This document shows, in pieces, positions 8,753 through 16,701 of a DNA stretch of 64,000 nucleotides. The translations under genes and the position numbers were made by a program. Each line of letters starts with the position of its first letter. The stretch's first letter is position 1. Under the pieces are notes generated by a model, which worked only from the letters and a program-made list of their open reading frames with translations, had not been told where the DNA came from and did not search any database. Source of the stretch: HGM04593 sp045646965 (lineage in GTDB: Bacteria > Bacteroidota > Bacteroidia > Bacteroidales > Bacteroidaceae); assembly GCA_045646965.1 (NCBI GenBank), contig JAZRLR010000004.1:51565-115564 (forward strand). Direction: 5' to 3'.

Positions 8753-10138
8753 ATGAACAAGCAAAAGACACTCAACGGTAGTTTCTCACTTTTCGGCAAG
8801 GGATTGCACACAGGCTTGAGCCTCACCGTGACATTTAACCCCGCCCCCGAGAACTACGGATACAAGATACAACGTATCGACCTGCCCGGCGAGCCCATCA
8901 TAGATGCAGTGGCCGAGAATGTCACAGAGACAACACGCGGCACCGTGCTCACAAAAGGCGAGGCACGCGTGAGCACAGTAGAACACGCTATGGCGGCACT
9001 CTTTGCATCGGGCATCGACAACTGCCTTATGCAGGTAAACGGCCCCGAGTTCCCCATTCTCGACGGTAGCGCAATACACTATATCGAGAATATCGAGCGC
9101 ATCGGCGTCAAAGAACAGAACGCCGAGAAGGATGTATTTGTAATAAAATCAAAGATAGAAATCAAGGACGAAAAGACAGGCAACTCAATCATCATTCTCC
9201 CCGACGAGAATTTCAGTCTTAACGTACTCGTTCACTACGATTCCGACATCCTCTACAACCAGTATGCCACACTCGAGAATATGGACGACTTCAAGGCAGA
9301 GATTGCATCGAGCCGCACATTCGTATTTGTGCGCGAGCTCGAACCCCTGCTCAACGCCGGCCTCATAAAAGGTGGAGACCTCGACAACGCCATCGTAATC
9401 TACGAGCGCGAGATGCCCCAGGACAAGTATGACCAGATAGCCGACATTCTGGGTGTACCCCATATGGACGCAAAGAACCTTGGCTACCTCAATCACAAGC
9501 CCCTTGTGTGGAACAACGAGCCCGCGCGTCACAAACTGCTCGATATCATTGGCGACCTTGCCCTCATAGGCAAACCCCTGCAGGGACGCATCATCGCCAC
9601 CTGCCCCGGCCACACTATAAATAATAAGTTCGCGCGCGCGATGCGCAAAGTAATTCGCGAGCACCAGATTCAGGCTCCCATCTACGACCCCAACCGAGAG
9701 CCCGTGATGGACATAAACCGCATACGCGAGCTTCTGCCCCACCGCAGCCCTATGCTGCTCGTAGACAAGGTGATTGAGCTCGGTTCAAACTACATTGTGG
9801 GAACAAAGAATGTCACAATGAACGAGCCCTTCTTCGAGGGACACTTCCCCACAGAGCCTGTTATGCCCGGTGTCCTCATTGTAGAGGCGATGTCACAGTG
9901 TGGCGGCCTGCTCACTATGAATATGTTAGAGAACCCCGAGGAGTATTCTACCTATTTCCTTAAAATAGACAAGATAGCCTTCCACAAGAAAGTAGTCCCC
10001 GGCGACACCCTCATATTCAAGGTAGAGCAACTCTCGTCGCTGCGTCACGGCATCGCTATGATGCGCGGATATGTATTCGTGGGCGAGAAGCTGGTAGCCG
10101 AAGCACAATTCACCGGACAAATAATAAAAAAACAATAA
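8753..10138 (+). CDS. lpxC/fabZ: Bifunctional UDP-3-O-acyl-GlcNAc deacetylase / 3-hydroxyacyl-ACP dehydratase
   Basis: A 461-residue fusion typical of Bacteroidetes. Residues 1 to about 300 are LpxC: the zinc and catalytic residues are in TVEHAMAALFA and in RHKLLDIIGDL (HKxxDxxGD), and a third zinc or catalytic site is in CPGHTINN. Residues about 315-461 are FabZ: HRSPMLLVDKV, then the catalytic His in EGHFP and Glu in VEAMSQ. The fusion joins committed lipid A synthesis to fatty acid elongation, which compete for the same hydroxyacyl-ACP. It lies between lpxD and lpxA. Confidence 0.97.
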   Translation: MNKQKTLNGSFSLFGKGLHTGLSLTVTFNPAPENYGYKIQRIDLPGEPIIDAVAENVTETTRGTVLTKGEARVSTVEHAMAALFASGIDNCLMQVNGPEFPILDGSAIHYIENIERIGVKEQNAEKDVFVIKSKIEIKDEKTGNSIIILPDENFSLNVLVHYDSDILYNQYATLENMDDFKAEIASSRTFVFVRELEPLLNAGLIKGGDLDNAIVIYEREMPQDKYDQIADILGVPHMDAKNLGYLNHKPLVWNNEPARHKLLDIIGDLALIGKPLQGRIIATCPGHTINNKFARAMRKVIREHQIQAPIYDPNREPVMDINRIRELLPHRSPMLLVDKVIELGSNYIVGTKNVTMNEPFFEGHFPTEPVMPGVLIVEAMSQCGGLLTMNMLENPEEYSTYFLKIDKIAFHKKVVPGDTLIFKVEQLSSLRHGIAMMRGYVFVGEKLVAEAQFTGQIIKKQ

Positions 10139-10219
10139 AAAGCTGTCGCAATTCATTTTGAATTACAAATATGACAGTTTTAAAACAGATTTATAAGAAA
10201 TTTAAACAGCTTAACTACT

Positions 10220-10990
10220 ATGATTAATCCATTAGCTTACGTCGATCCCGAGGCAAAAATCGGTGCCAACTGCGAGATTGGTGCATTTGCTTTTATTGAC
10301 AAGAATGTAGTAATAGGTGACAATTGCGTTATTATGCCCCACGCCTGCATCTTGAGCGGCACACGTATGGGAAATAACAACAAAATATACCACGGAGCCA
10401 TAATAGGTGGCGAGCCCCAGGACCTCAAATTCAAAGGCGAGGAGACCACCGTTGAGATAGGCGACAACAATATGATACGCGAAAATGCTACTATACACCG
10501 CGGAACAGCCTCAAAAGGAAAAACCGTCGTGGGCAGCAACAACCTGCTTATGGAGAACGTTCATATAGCACACGACTGCGAGGTAGGTAGCGGATGTATC
10601 ATCGGCAACTCAACAAAAGTTGCAGGCGAGGTAGTCATCGACGACTGCGCAATCATCAGCGCCTGTGTGCTCATACACCAGTTCTGCCACATCGGCGGCT
10701 ATGTAATGATTCAGGGCGGCAGCCGATTCAGCAAAGACGTTCCTCCCTACATCATAGTGGGACGCGAGCCCGCACGCTACTGCGGTCTTAACATCGTAGG
10801 CTTGCGCCGCCGCGGTTTTTCAAACGAAGCCATAAGCACCATTCACAACGCCTATCGTCTTATCTACGAGAGAGATAACAACGTATCGACAGCAGTCGCA
10901 AAAATTAAGGAAACAATTCCTATGACACCCGAGATTGAGCACATTCTCAATTTCATAGAGAACCAGGCATCACGCGGCATCATAGGATAA
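10220..10990 (+). CDS. lpxA: UDP-N-acetylglucosamine acyltransferase
   Basis: A 256-residue left-handed beta-helix protein of normal length for LpxA, which catalyses the first, reversible O-acylation of lipid A synthesis. Hexapeptide repeats run through about residue 190, the catalytic histidine is in NVHIAHDCEVG (near residue 118), and a helical C-terminal domain follows. It sits 81 bases after lpxC/fabZ; that gap holds a weak hairpin and no clear promoter. Gene order lpxD-lpxC/fabZ-lpxA is typical of the phylum. Confidence 0.96.
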   Translation: MINPLAYVDPEAKIGANCEIGAFAFIDKNVVIGDNCVIMPHACILSGTRMGNNNKIYHGAIIGGEPQDLKFKGEETTVEIGDNNMIRENATIHRGTASKGKTVVGSNNLLMENVHIAHDCEVGSGCIIGNSTKVAGEVVIDDCAIISACVLIHQFCHIGGYVMIQGGSRFSKDVPPYIIVGREPARYCGLNIVGLRRRGFSNEAISTIHNAYRLIYERDNNVSTAVAKIKETIPMTPEIEHILNFIENQASRGIIG

Positions 10991-11001
10991 GAGAAATTAT
11001 T

Positions 11002-11571
11002 ATGGTATACAAATTCAGATTATTATCAGACGAGGTTGAGGACTTCAGAAGAGACATCGAGATTGATTCAGATGCCACCTTCCTCGACCTTCACAATGCG
11101 ATATTGGCCGCAGCCAACTACCCCGACGACCAGATGACCTCATTCTTCATCTGCAACGACCGTTGGATTAAAGAGGTAGAGATTACACGCGAAGAGATGG
11201 ACAGTATGTCCGAAGAAGAGAACTACACTATGGCCGAGACCGTGATAGGCGATCTCGTTGAGGAGGAGAAGCAGAAACTTATGTATGTATTCGACCCCCT
11301 CGGCGACAGAGTGTTCTATATGGAGTTGAGCAAAATTGAGTTCGGTCGCAACTGTGACAGCCCCGTGTGCATAAAGTCTATCGGCGAGGCACCTGCGCAG
11401 ACTCTCAATTTCGACGAGCTTATGAGCAAGACACCTGTTGTGGCAGCCGCAAACGAGGACATAGAGGAAGACTTCTATGGCAGCGACAGCTACAACGACG
11501 ACGACATCGACGAAGAGGGCTACAACATAGGCGGCCTCTCGGAGTTGAGTTCTATCGACGACCTTTATTAA
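11002..11571 (+). CDS. PRiA4_ORF3-like (IS1096 TnpR-type) acidic protein
   Basis: A 189-residue acidic protein beginning MVYKFRLLSDEVEDFRR. It resembles the plasmid pRiA4b ORF-3 family, which databases often name IS1096 passenger TnpR; no recombinase function is implied. The N-terminal part (to about 110) is the recognisable domain, and the C-terminal 50 residues are low-complexity and rich in Asp and Glu. It is embedded between lpxA (11 bases) and miaA (24 bases), so it is a stable operon member and not a passenger. Function unknown. Confidence 0.75.
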   Translation: MVYKFRLLSDEVEDFRRDIEIDSDATFLDLHNAILAAANYPDDQMTSFFICNDRWIKEVEITREEMDSMSEEENYTMAETVIGDLVEEEKQKLMYVFDPLGDRVFYMELSKIEFGRNCDSPVCIKSIGEAPAQTLNFDELMSKTPVVAAANEDIEEDFYGSDSYNDDDIDEEGYNIGGLSELSSIDDLY

Positions 11572-11595
11572 TTAACTCCACACAATAGACGGAGA

Positions 11596-12495
11596 ATGAA
11601 TAATTTAGTCGTACTTATCGGCCCTACCGCAGTGGGAAAGACCGAAACAAGTTTTGCCATAGCAGAACATTTCGGTTGCCCCATAATATCGGCCGACTCG
11701 CGCCAGATGTACAAAGGGATGCAGATAGGCACGGCAATGCCCAACGATGAAGAGCTTGCCCGACACAAACACTATTTTGTCGGGCAGCTCGCACCGGGCG
11801 ACTACTACAGCGCGGCACGCTACGAAGAGGAGGTGCTGCAGCTTCTCGAGAAAGAATTCCCCCACCACCCTGTTATGCTTATGTCGGGCGGCTCAATGAT
11901 GTACATCGACGCCGTGTGCAACGGTATCGACGACATACCCACGGTAGACGAAGAAACCCGCCGTATGGTAATAGAAAAGTATGAACGCGAAGGGCTCGAG
12001 CAGCTTTGTGGCGAGCTCAAGCTGCTCGATGCGGAATACTATGCCGAGGCAGACATAAAAAACCCCAAGCGCGTGATGCACGCCCTCGAGATATGCTATA
12101 TGACAGGCAAGCCCTATAGCTCATTCCGCAAGCAGCAGAAAAAAGAGCGTCCCTTCAATATAATTAAAGTAGGCCTGCGCCGCGAGCGCGAAGAGCTCTA
12201 CGCACGCATAAACAGCCGTGTGGACGCTATGATAAAACAAGGCCTGCTCAACGAGGTAAAGCGTTTCTACCATCTCAAAGAACACAATTCCCTGAACACC
12301 GTGGGCTACAAGGAGCTCTTTAAATTCATCGACGGCGAGTGGGATATGAACTTTGCCATAGAAAAGATAAAGCAAAACACCCGCATCTATTCGCGTAAGC
12401 AGGTGACCTGGTACCGCAAAGACGAGGAGATAGCGTGGTTCCACCCAAGCGACACACAGCAGATTATCGCCCACATCGAAAAGAGTTTGAAATAG
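11596..12495 (+). CDS. miaA: tRNA dimethylallyltransferase
   Basis: A 299-residue enzyme that prenylates A37 of tRNAs reading codons that start with U. The P-loop GPTAVGKTE (residues 8-16) and the DSRQMYKGMQIGTA motif (about 34-47) are diagnostic. The C-terminal RKQVTWYRKD segment is also typical. It closes the lipid A gene block, and a separate promoter for the PadR gene follows. Confidence 0.95.
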   Translation: MNNLVVLIGPTAVGKTETSFAIAEHFGCPIISADSRQMYKGMQIGTAMPNDEELARHKHYFVGQLAPGDYYSAARYEEEVLQLLEKEFPHHPVMLMSGGSMMYIDAVCNGIDDIPTVDEETRRMVIEKYEREGLEQLCGELKLLDAEYYAEADIKNPKRVMHALEICYMTGKPYSSFRKQQKKERPFNIIKVGLRREREELYARINSRVDAMIKQGLLNEVKRFYHLKEHNSLNTVGYKELFKFIDGEWDMNFAIEKIKQNTRIYSRKQVTWYRKDEEIAWFHPSDTQQIIAHIEKSLK

Positions 12496-12606
12496 CTCAC
12501 CACAGCCACAGACAGGCAAATGTACACCTGCTAATTCCCCCCGCCATCTTTTATTTCCCAAACAAGCTATTTACAGAGTTAAATTTTATTAAATACACTA
12601 CTATGC

Positions 12607-12638
12607 ATTGCAAGGTACTATATTATTTTATACATTTG
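12607..12638 (+). promoter_or_regulatory. Putative promoter of the PadR-PspC operon
   Basis: ATTG (12607-12610), a 20-bp spacer, then TACATTTG (12631-12638) fit the Bacteroidetes -33/-7 pattern. A 10-bp palindrome ACATATATGT (12653-12662) covers the PadR start codon and could be an operator. Confidence 0.6.
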
Positions 12639-12658
12639 TCGCAAATTAAACCACATAT

Positions 12659-12991
12659 ATGTATATAGAGAATGTAAAATCACAGATGCGTAAAGGAATG
12701 CTCGAGTACAGCATAATGCTACTGCTGCGCGACAAGCCCTTCTATACGTCGGACATTATAAACGAACTCGAAAAAGCTAACCTCATAGTGGTAGAGGGAA
12801 CGCTCTACCCTCTTCTGTCGAGGTTAAAGAAAGAGGGAATACTCGACTACGAGTGGCAAGAAAGCCCGTCGGGGCCGCCACGCAAGTATTACAAACTCAC
12901 AAATGAGGGAAAAGAGGCTCTCGCCCTGCTCGACGAAAACTGGCAGAATCTTGCAGGCACAGTTGCACACATAAAAAGTTTATCAAAATAA
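12659..12991 (+). CDS. PadR-family transcriptional regulator
   Basis: A 110-residue winged-helix repressor. The segment from GMLEYSIMLLLRDKPFYTSDI to LYPLLSRLKKEGIL is the classic PadR helix-turn-helix and wing. Stop and next start are 10 bases apart, followed by two PspC-domain genes. PadR next to PspC membrane proteins is a recurring Bacteroidetes arrangement and suggests it controls that operon in response to an envelope or small-molecule signal. The ligand is unknown. Confidence 0.92.
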   Translation: MYIENVKSQMRKGMLEYSIMLLLRDKPFYTSDIINELEKANLIVVEGTLYPLLSRLKKEGILDYEWQESPSGPPRKYYKLTNEGKEALALLDENWQNLAGTVAHIKSLSK

Positions 12992-13001
12992 AAAAGATAA
13001 T

Positions 13002-13925
13002 ATGGAAAAAACAATAAACGTAAATCTCGGAGGACGCCCCTTTCAAATAACCGAGGAGGCATATAACCGCCTCGACGACTATCTCAAGAGCATAAGCGTC
13101 AGCCTCAAAAACAACGAGTGCGGCGAGGAGATTGTGAGCGACATAGAAGCCCGCATAGGCGAGCTGTGTGCCGAGCGTCTGCAACAGAGCTGCACAGGCT
13201 TCATCGACATAAACCTTGTGAACGAAATGATAAACAGAATGGGAAAACCCGAATCTATGATAGAAGAGGAAGAGCCACTGCAACAGAACAGCTCGGCACA
13301 CGAGGAAAAAGAGACAAAGCAAGAAAACAACTTCAAAAAAATATTCGACAAGATAGAGTTCGACAAAAAATACTATCTCGACGAAGACGACCGTATGATA
13401 GGCGGAGTATTCTCTGGGCTTGCAGCCTACCTGAACACCGATGTAACCATACTGCGCATAATAGGAGTTATACTCATAGGTATAAGCGGCCTCATAGGAC
13501 TCATAAGCTACCTCGTCGTGTGGATAATATCTCCCGTAGCCCACAGCACCACCGAGAAACTTATTATGCAGGGCTTGAACCCAACACCCGAGAATATCGC
13601 CGACAAGATAACCAGAGACGAGAGTCGCAAAGAGCAAGAAAACACAACAGAGAAACAGAAGAAAGAGAAAGCGAAACGCTTCCTCCTTGCAACCACTATT
13701 GTAGCTGCAATGCTTTTCCTCGGGCCACAGATTATAGTAAGCGGCTCACCGGCAGCCTTTCTGCTCGGGGCCTGCCTCATTGCCACATACACCATAACCA
13801 CAATATTCCTTGCACTGAAGTTAAGCGGCAACCTGAACGACAAGACAAAGAAAACCCTCACCATACTGCTTGTGACAAGTATCGGCATTACACTCATATC
13901 GTGCTGTTATTTTACACTCGTCTAA
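13002..13925 (+). CDS. PspC domain-containing membrane protein
   Basis: A 307-residue protein. An N-terminal soluble domain (1-85, beginning INVNLGGRPFQITEEAY) is followed by a charged linker. The PspC domain is at about 124-180 (DRMIGGVFSGLAAYL, then a hydrophobic segment), and three hydrophobic helices lie at about 225-305. PspC proteins belong to envelope-stress (phage-shock) responses in other bacteria; here the role is inferred. The next gene shares both the N-terminal domain and PspC, so the pair looks like a duplication. Confidence 0.88.
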   Translation: MEKTINVNLGGRPFQITEEAYNRLDDYLKSISVSLKNNECGEEIVSDIEARIGELCAERLQQSCTGFIDINLVNEMINRMGKPESMIEEEEPLQQNSSAHEEKETKQENNFKKIFDKIEFDKKYYLDEDDRMIGGVFSGLAAYLNTDVTILRIIGVILIGISGLIGLISYLVVWIISPVAHSTTEKLIMQGLNPTPENIADKITRDESRKEQENTTEKQKKEKAKRFLLATTIVAAMLFLGPQIIVSGSPAAFLLGACLIATYTITTIFLALKLSGNLNDKTKKTLTILLVTSIGITLISCCYFTLV

Positions 13926-13942
13926 CCCCTGCATACAATACA

Positions 13943-15616
13943 ATGAAAAAGATAAACAGAATACACATTGGCAGCCACAAATTCTATTTTGAAGAGGAAG
14001 CCGCAACCACAATGGAGCAATACCTCACCCGCATAGAAGTGCTCTACAAAGACAACGGCGAGGAGCTTAAAGTGAGCGACGTGGAGACACGCATAGCCGA
14101 CATTTGCCTCGAGAAGGTGGGAGAAGACGGCATCGTGCCTGCAAGCCTCATAGAAGAGGCTATAAAAACCATCGGCATAAATATAGAAGAGAAAAAAGAG
14201 AGCAACCAAGAGAGAAACGACGAAAAAACTGCGGCCACAGAGAACGAGAGCGACACCATTTGGTACAAAGCAATGCTCAAAGGCAGCAAACTCTTTCGCG
14301 ACACACACGGCAGCTACATCGCCGGAGTGATATCGGGCCTCTCCATACATTTCGGCATAAGCGCAGGCCCCCTGCGCATAATCACCGTGCTACTTTTCCT
14401 GCTTACCCCCTCACCGCTTGACCTATTCCTGCTTCTCGCCTACTTTCTTTTGTGGGCTATCGTCCCCAAGGCTGTGAGCATTATGGACTACACCCGTATG
14501 CGCCGCATAAATTCATCGGTAAACGACGAAGCCACAAAAGCAGCGTGGAAAAAGAGCTACGAGCAAAGCCTGCAAGAACTCACAAACCCCGCACCCGCAG
14601 GCTGTTTGCGCACAATGGCAAGAGTAGCATTCTACCTGCTCATCGCCCTCGCAGCCCTGCCTATAACCCTGTGTTTCATTGCGGCAATTGTGATATGTAT
14701 CGTATTTATCGCAATGGGCAGCGTCGTGCTCGAGTCGCTGAACCTCTCGGTCTTCACGCTCCTGGGAATATTCATAATTCTTGCAATACCCCTCTTTGCG
14801 CTCACGCACTATATTTTGAAAAAGAGAAAGATATGCAAGCCTATGAAAAGCTATAGCAAAGCAATTCTTGCAGTGCTGTGGGCATCGACACTTATCGCCA
14901 CACTGCTCGGAATAAACAATTTCATCGACAGCCACAGAGGTATACCAAACGTGCATAAAATCTTGCACGGCTACAAGAACATTCTGTGCAAATATGGCGA
15001 CATATCCATCACCACGGGAGAATATTACAACACCTACCCCGTAGAGAGCGACAAAGAAGCACTCCTTGGCCGAATATGGGATGCCACAACCTGCAATATA
15101 CCCTTTATAATTGAGAGTATAAACGACAACGACGGCATATATCAGATATACTTCTACACCCCCGGCGCGACAAAAAGCGAGAGCCTCGCAAAGATAAAAA
15201 ACAAAGATTATGTGGTGAGCCACAGAATAGAGACACACGACGCCGGCGAGATACACGGGTGGCAGGACTTCGCTTGGGACAGCATAAGCAACACCCTATA
15301 TATTAAAAGCATAGAACACATAGGTACAAACTCCCAAACAAGAAGAACCGGCACTGTAAATGTGGACCTCACAGCCGACGATGACACAAAAACCGACGGA
15401 ATGCAAACCTTTGGCATATACTATTACGGTTTGCAGGAAAGGCCCCTGCTTCTCATAAAAAACAATGCAGACGATAGCAATATATTACAAGTAAATGACA
15501 TATCATCATTTCACCGTCAGCAAGGCAACAAAAATATACGAATAAGAAACATCGATATTAAAGCAGATTACACAGGCGACAACGAAGAATGCGACAGCAC
15601 AAACTCTTTTGAGTAA
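13943..15616 (+). CDS. PspC domain-containing multi-domain membrane protein
   Basis: A 557-residue protein from the ATG at 13943, 17 bases after the previous stop; the frame is open much further upstream, but that part overlaps the first PspC gene. The N-terminal domain (1-80) repeats that of its neighbour (INRIHIGSHKFYFEEEA). PspC is at about 118-176, four or more transmembrane helices lie at about 205-320, and a C-terminal soluble domain of about 230 residues has no family I recognise. It is probably an envelope sensor or stress protein under PadR control. Confidence 0.85.
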   Translation: MKKINRIHIGSHKFYFEEEAATTMEQYLTRIEVLYKDNGEELKVSDVETRIADICLEKVGEDGIVPASLIEEAIKTIGINIEEKKESNQERNDEKTAATENESDTIWYKAMLKGSKLFRDTHGSYIAGVISGLSIHFGISAGPLRIITVLLFLLTPSPLDLFLLLAYFLLWAIVPKAVSIMDYTRMRRINSSVNDEATKAAWKKSYEQSLQELTNPAPAGCLRTMARVAFYLLIALAALPITLCFIAAIVICIVFIAMGSVVLESLNLSVFTLLGIFIILAIPLFALTHYILKKRKICKPMKSYSKAILAVLWASTLIATLLGINNFIDSHRGIPNVHKILHGYKNILCKYGDISITTGEYYNTYPVESDKEALLGRIWDATTCNIPFIIESINDNDGIYQIYFYTPGATKSESLAKIKNKDYVVSHRIETHDAGEIHGWQDFAWDSISNTLYIKSIEHIGTNSQTRRTGTVNVDLTADDDTKTDGMQTFGIYYYGLQERPLLLIKNNADDSNILQVNDISSFHRQQGNKNIRIRNIDIKADYTGDNEECDSTNSFE

Positions 15617-15623
15617 ATATTTT

Positions 15624-15648
15624 AAAATCCCGGCCCGCCTGGGATTTT
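15624..15648. terminator. Bidirectional terminator between convergent genes
   Basis: AAAATCCC (15624-15631) pairs with 15641-15648, with an inner GG/CC pairing. It has A/T flanks on both sides and overlaps the stop codon of the radical SAM gene. Confidence 0.75.
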
Positions 15649-16579
15649 ATTCCACATAAAACTTTCCCTGCCAGGTGTCCCTCTCACGCATACGACGTTT
15701 CACGCGCTCCACAAGCTCGTGGTTCTTGAGCCCCCAATCGGGAGCTATGAGCAGCTCCTTGGGCGACTGCGAGGCAAACCTCTCGAGCACAAGCGTCGGG
15801 CGCAGACGCTCCACATAATCGACCACCGTATCCACATAATCGTCGAGAGCAAAGAGATGAAAATCGCGCGGACACTGCACATACTCCTCGGCCATACGGG
15901 TGCCACGTATCAGCTGCAGCTGGTGCATTTTGAGCGTTGTGAGCGGCAGGCGCGAAATATCTGCCGCCTGACGCATAACAGCCTCCTTGTCCTCACCCGG
16001 GAGCCCCAGGATAACGTGCGCACCCACAGCGATTCCACGCGCCGCCGTGCGCTGCACGGCATCCACAGCCGCGGCATAGTCGTGCCCACGGTTTATGCGC
16101 AGCAAGGTGGTGTCGTTGCAACTCTCAATACCATACTCCACAAGCACAAAAGTGCGTGTCGCAAGTTCCTGCAAATAGTCGAGCAGTTCGTCGGGCATAC
16201 AATCGGGACGCGTGCCTATTACAATTCCCACGCACCCCTCCACAGCGAGCGCCTCTTCGTAACGGGCACGCAACACATCGAGCGAAGCATAGGTGTTTGT
16301 ATAGGCCTGAAAATAGGCAAGATAACGCATCTGCGGGTATTTGTGAGCAAAGAAGCCTATGCCCTTTTTCATCTGCTCGGCCACCGACTCGGAGCGGTGA
16401 CAATAGGCCGGATTAAAGGTGCGGTTATTGCAGTAGGTGCAGCCGCCGGTACCCTTGGAGCCGTCGCGGTTGGGGCACGAGAAACCACCGTCGAGAGTAA
16501 TTTTCTGCACCTTGAACGGAAAATACCGTTGTAAAAAACCGCTGAAATCATTGAAATAAAAACGCTCCTTGTCACCCAT
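15647..16579 (-). CDS. TIGR01212-type radical SAM protein (YhcC-like)
   Basis: A 310-residue radical SAM enzyme. The cluster-binding cysteines are in FSCPNRDGSKGTGGCTYCNN (near residues 32-51), in the spacing typical of the YhcC/TIGR01212 family and not the simple CxxxCxxC of many members. SAM-binding glycines and a TIM-barrel pattern follow. The substrate is not established for most of the family. It is transcribed convergently with the PspC operon and appears to be a single gene. Confidence 0.9.
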   Translation of the reverse strand: MGDKERFYFNDFSGFLQRYFPFKVQKITLDGGFSCPNRDGSKGTGGCTYCNNRTFNPAYCHRSESVAEQMKKGIGFFAHKYPQMRYLAYFQAYTNTYASLDVLRARYEEALAVEGCVGIVIGTRPDCMPDELLDYLQELATRTFVLVEYGIESCNDTTLLRINRGHDYAAAVDAVQRTAARGIAVGAHVILGLPGEDKEAVMRQAADISRLPLTTLKMHQLQLIRGTRMAEEYVQCPRDFHLFALDDYVDTVVDYVERLRPTLVLERFASQSPKELLIAPDWGLKNHELVERVKRRMRERDTWQGKFYVE

Positions 16580-16669
16580 ATATTATAAATTGTGCGCTAA
16601 ATTACAAAAAAGCAGAGAAAATCCCCTCACCCCGATAAAGAATAATTTCACATATATAAAAAGAATCAC

Positions 16670-16677
16670 TATCTTCG
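16670..16677 (+). promoter_or_regulatory. Putative promoter (-7 box) of the DPP-IV-like gene
   Basis: TATCTTCG followed by CA, 25 bases before the ATG at 16702. No convincing -33 element was seen. Confidence 0.5.
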
Positions 16678-16701
16678 CAAAAAGAAAAATATTTAAACAC
16701 T

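Noticed and set aside
13118..13942. Upstream extension of the second PspC frame
   Set aside because: Out-of-frame reading of the first PspC gene; the shared N-terminal domain starts at 13943.
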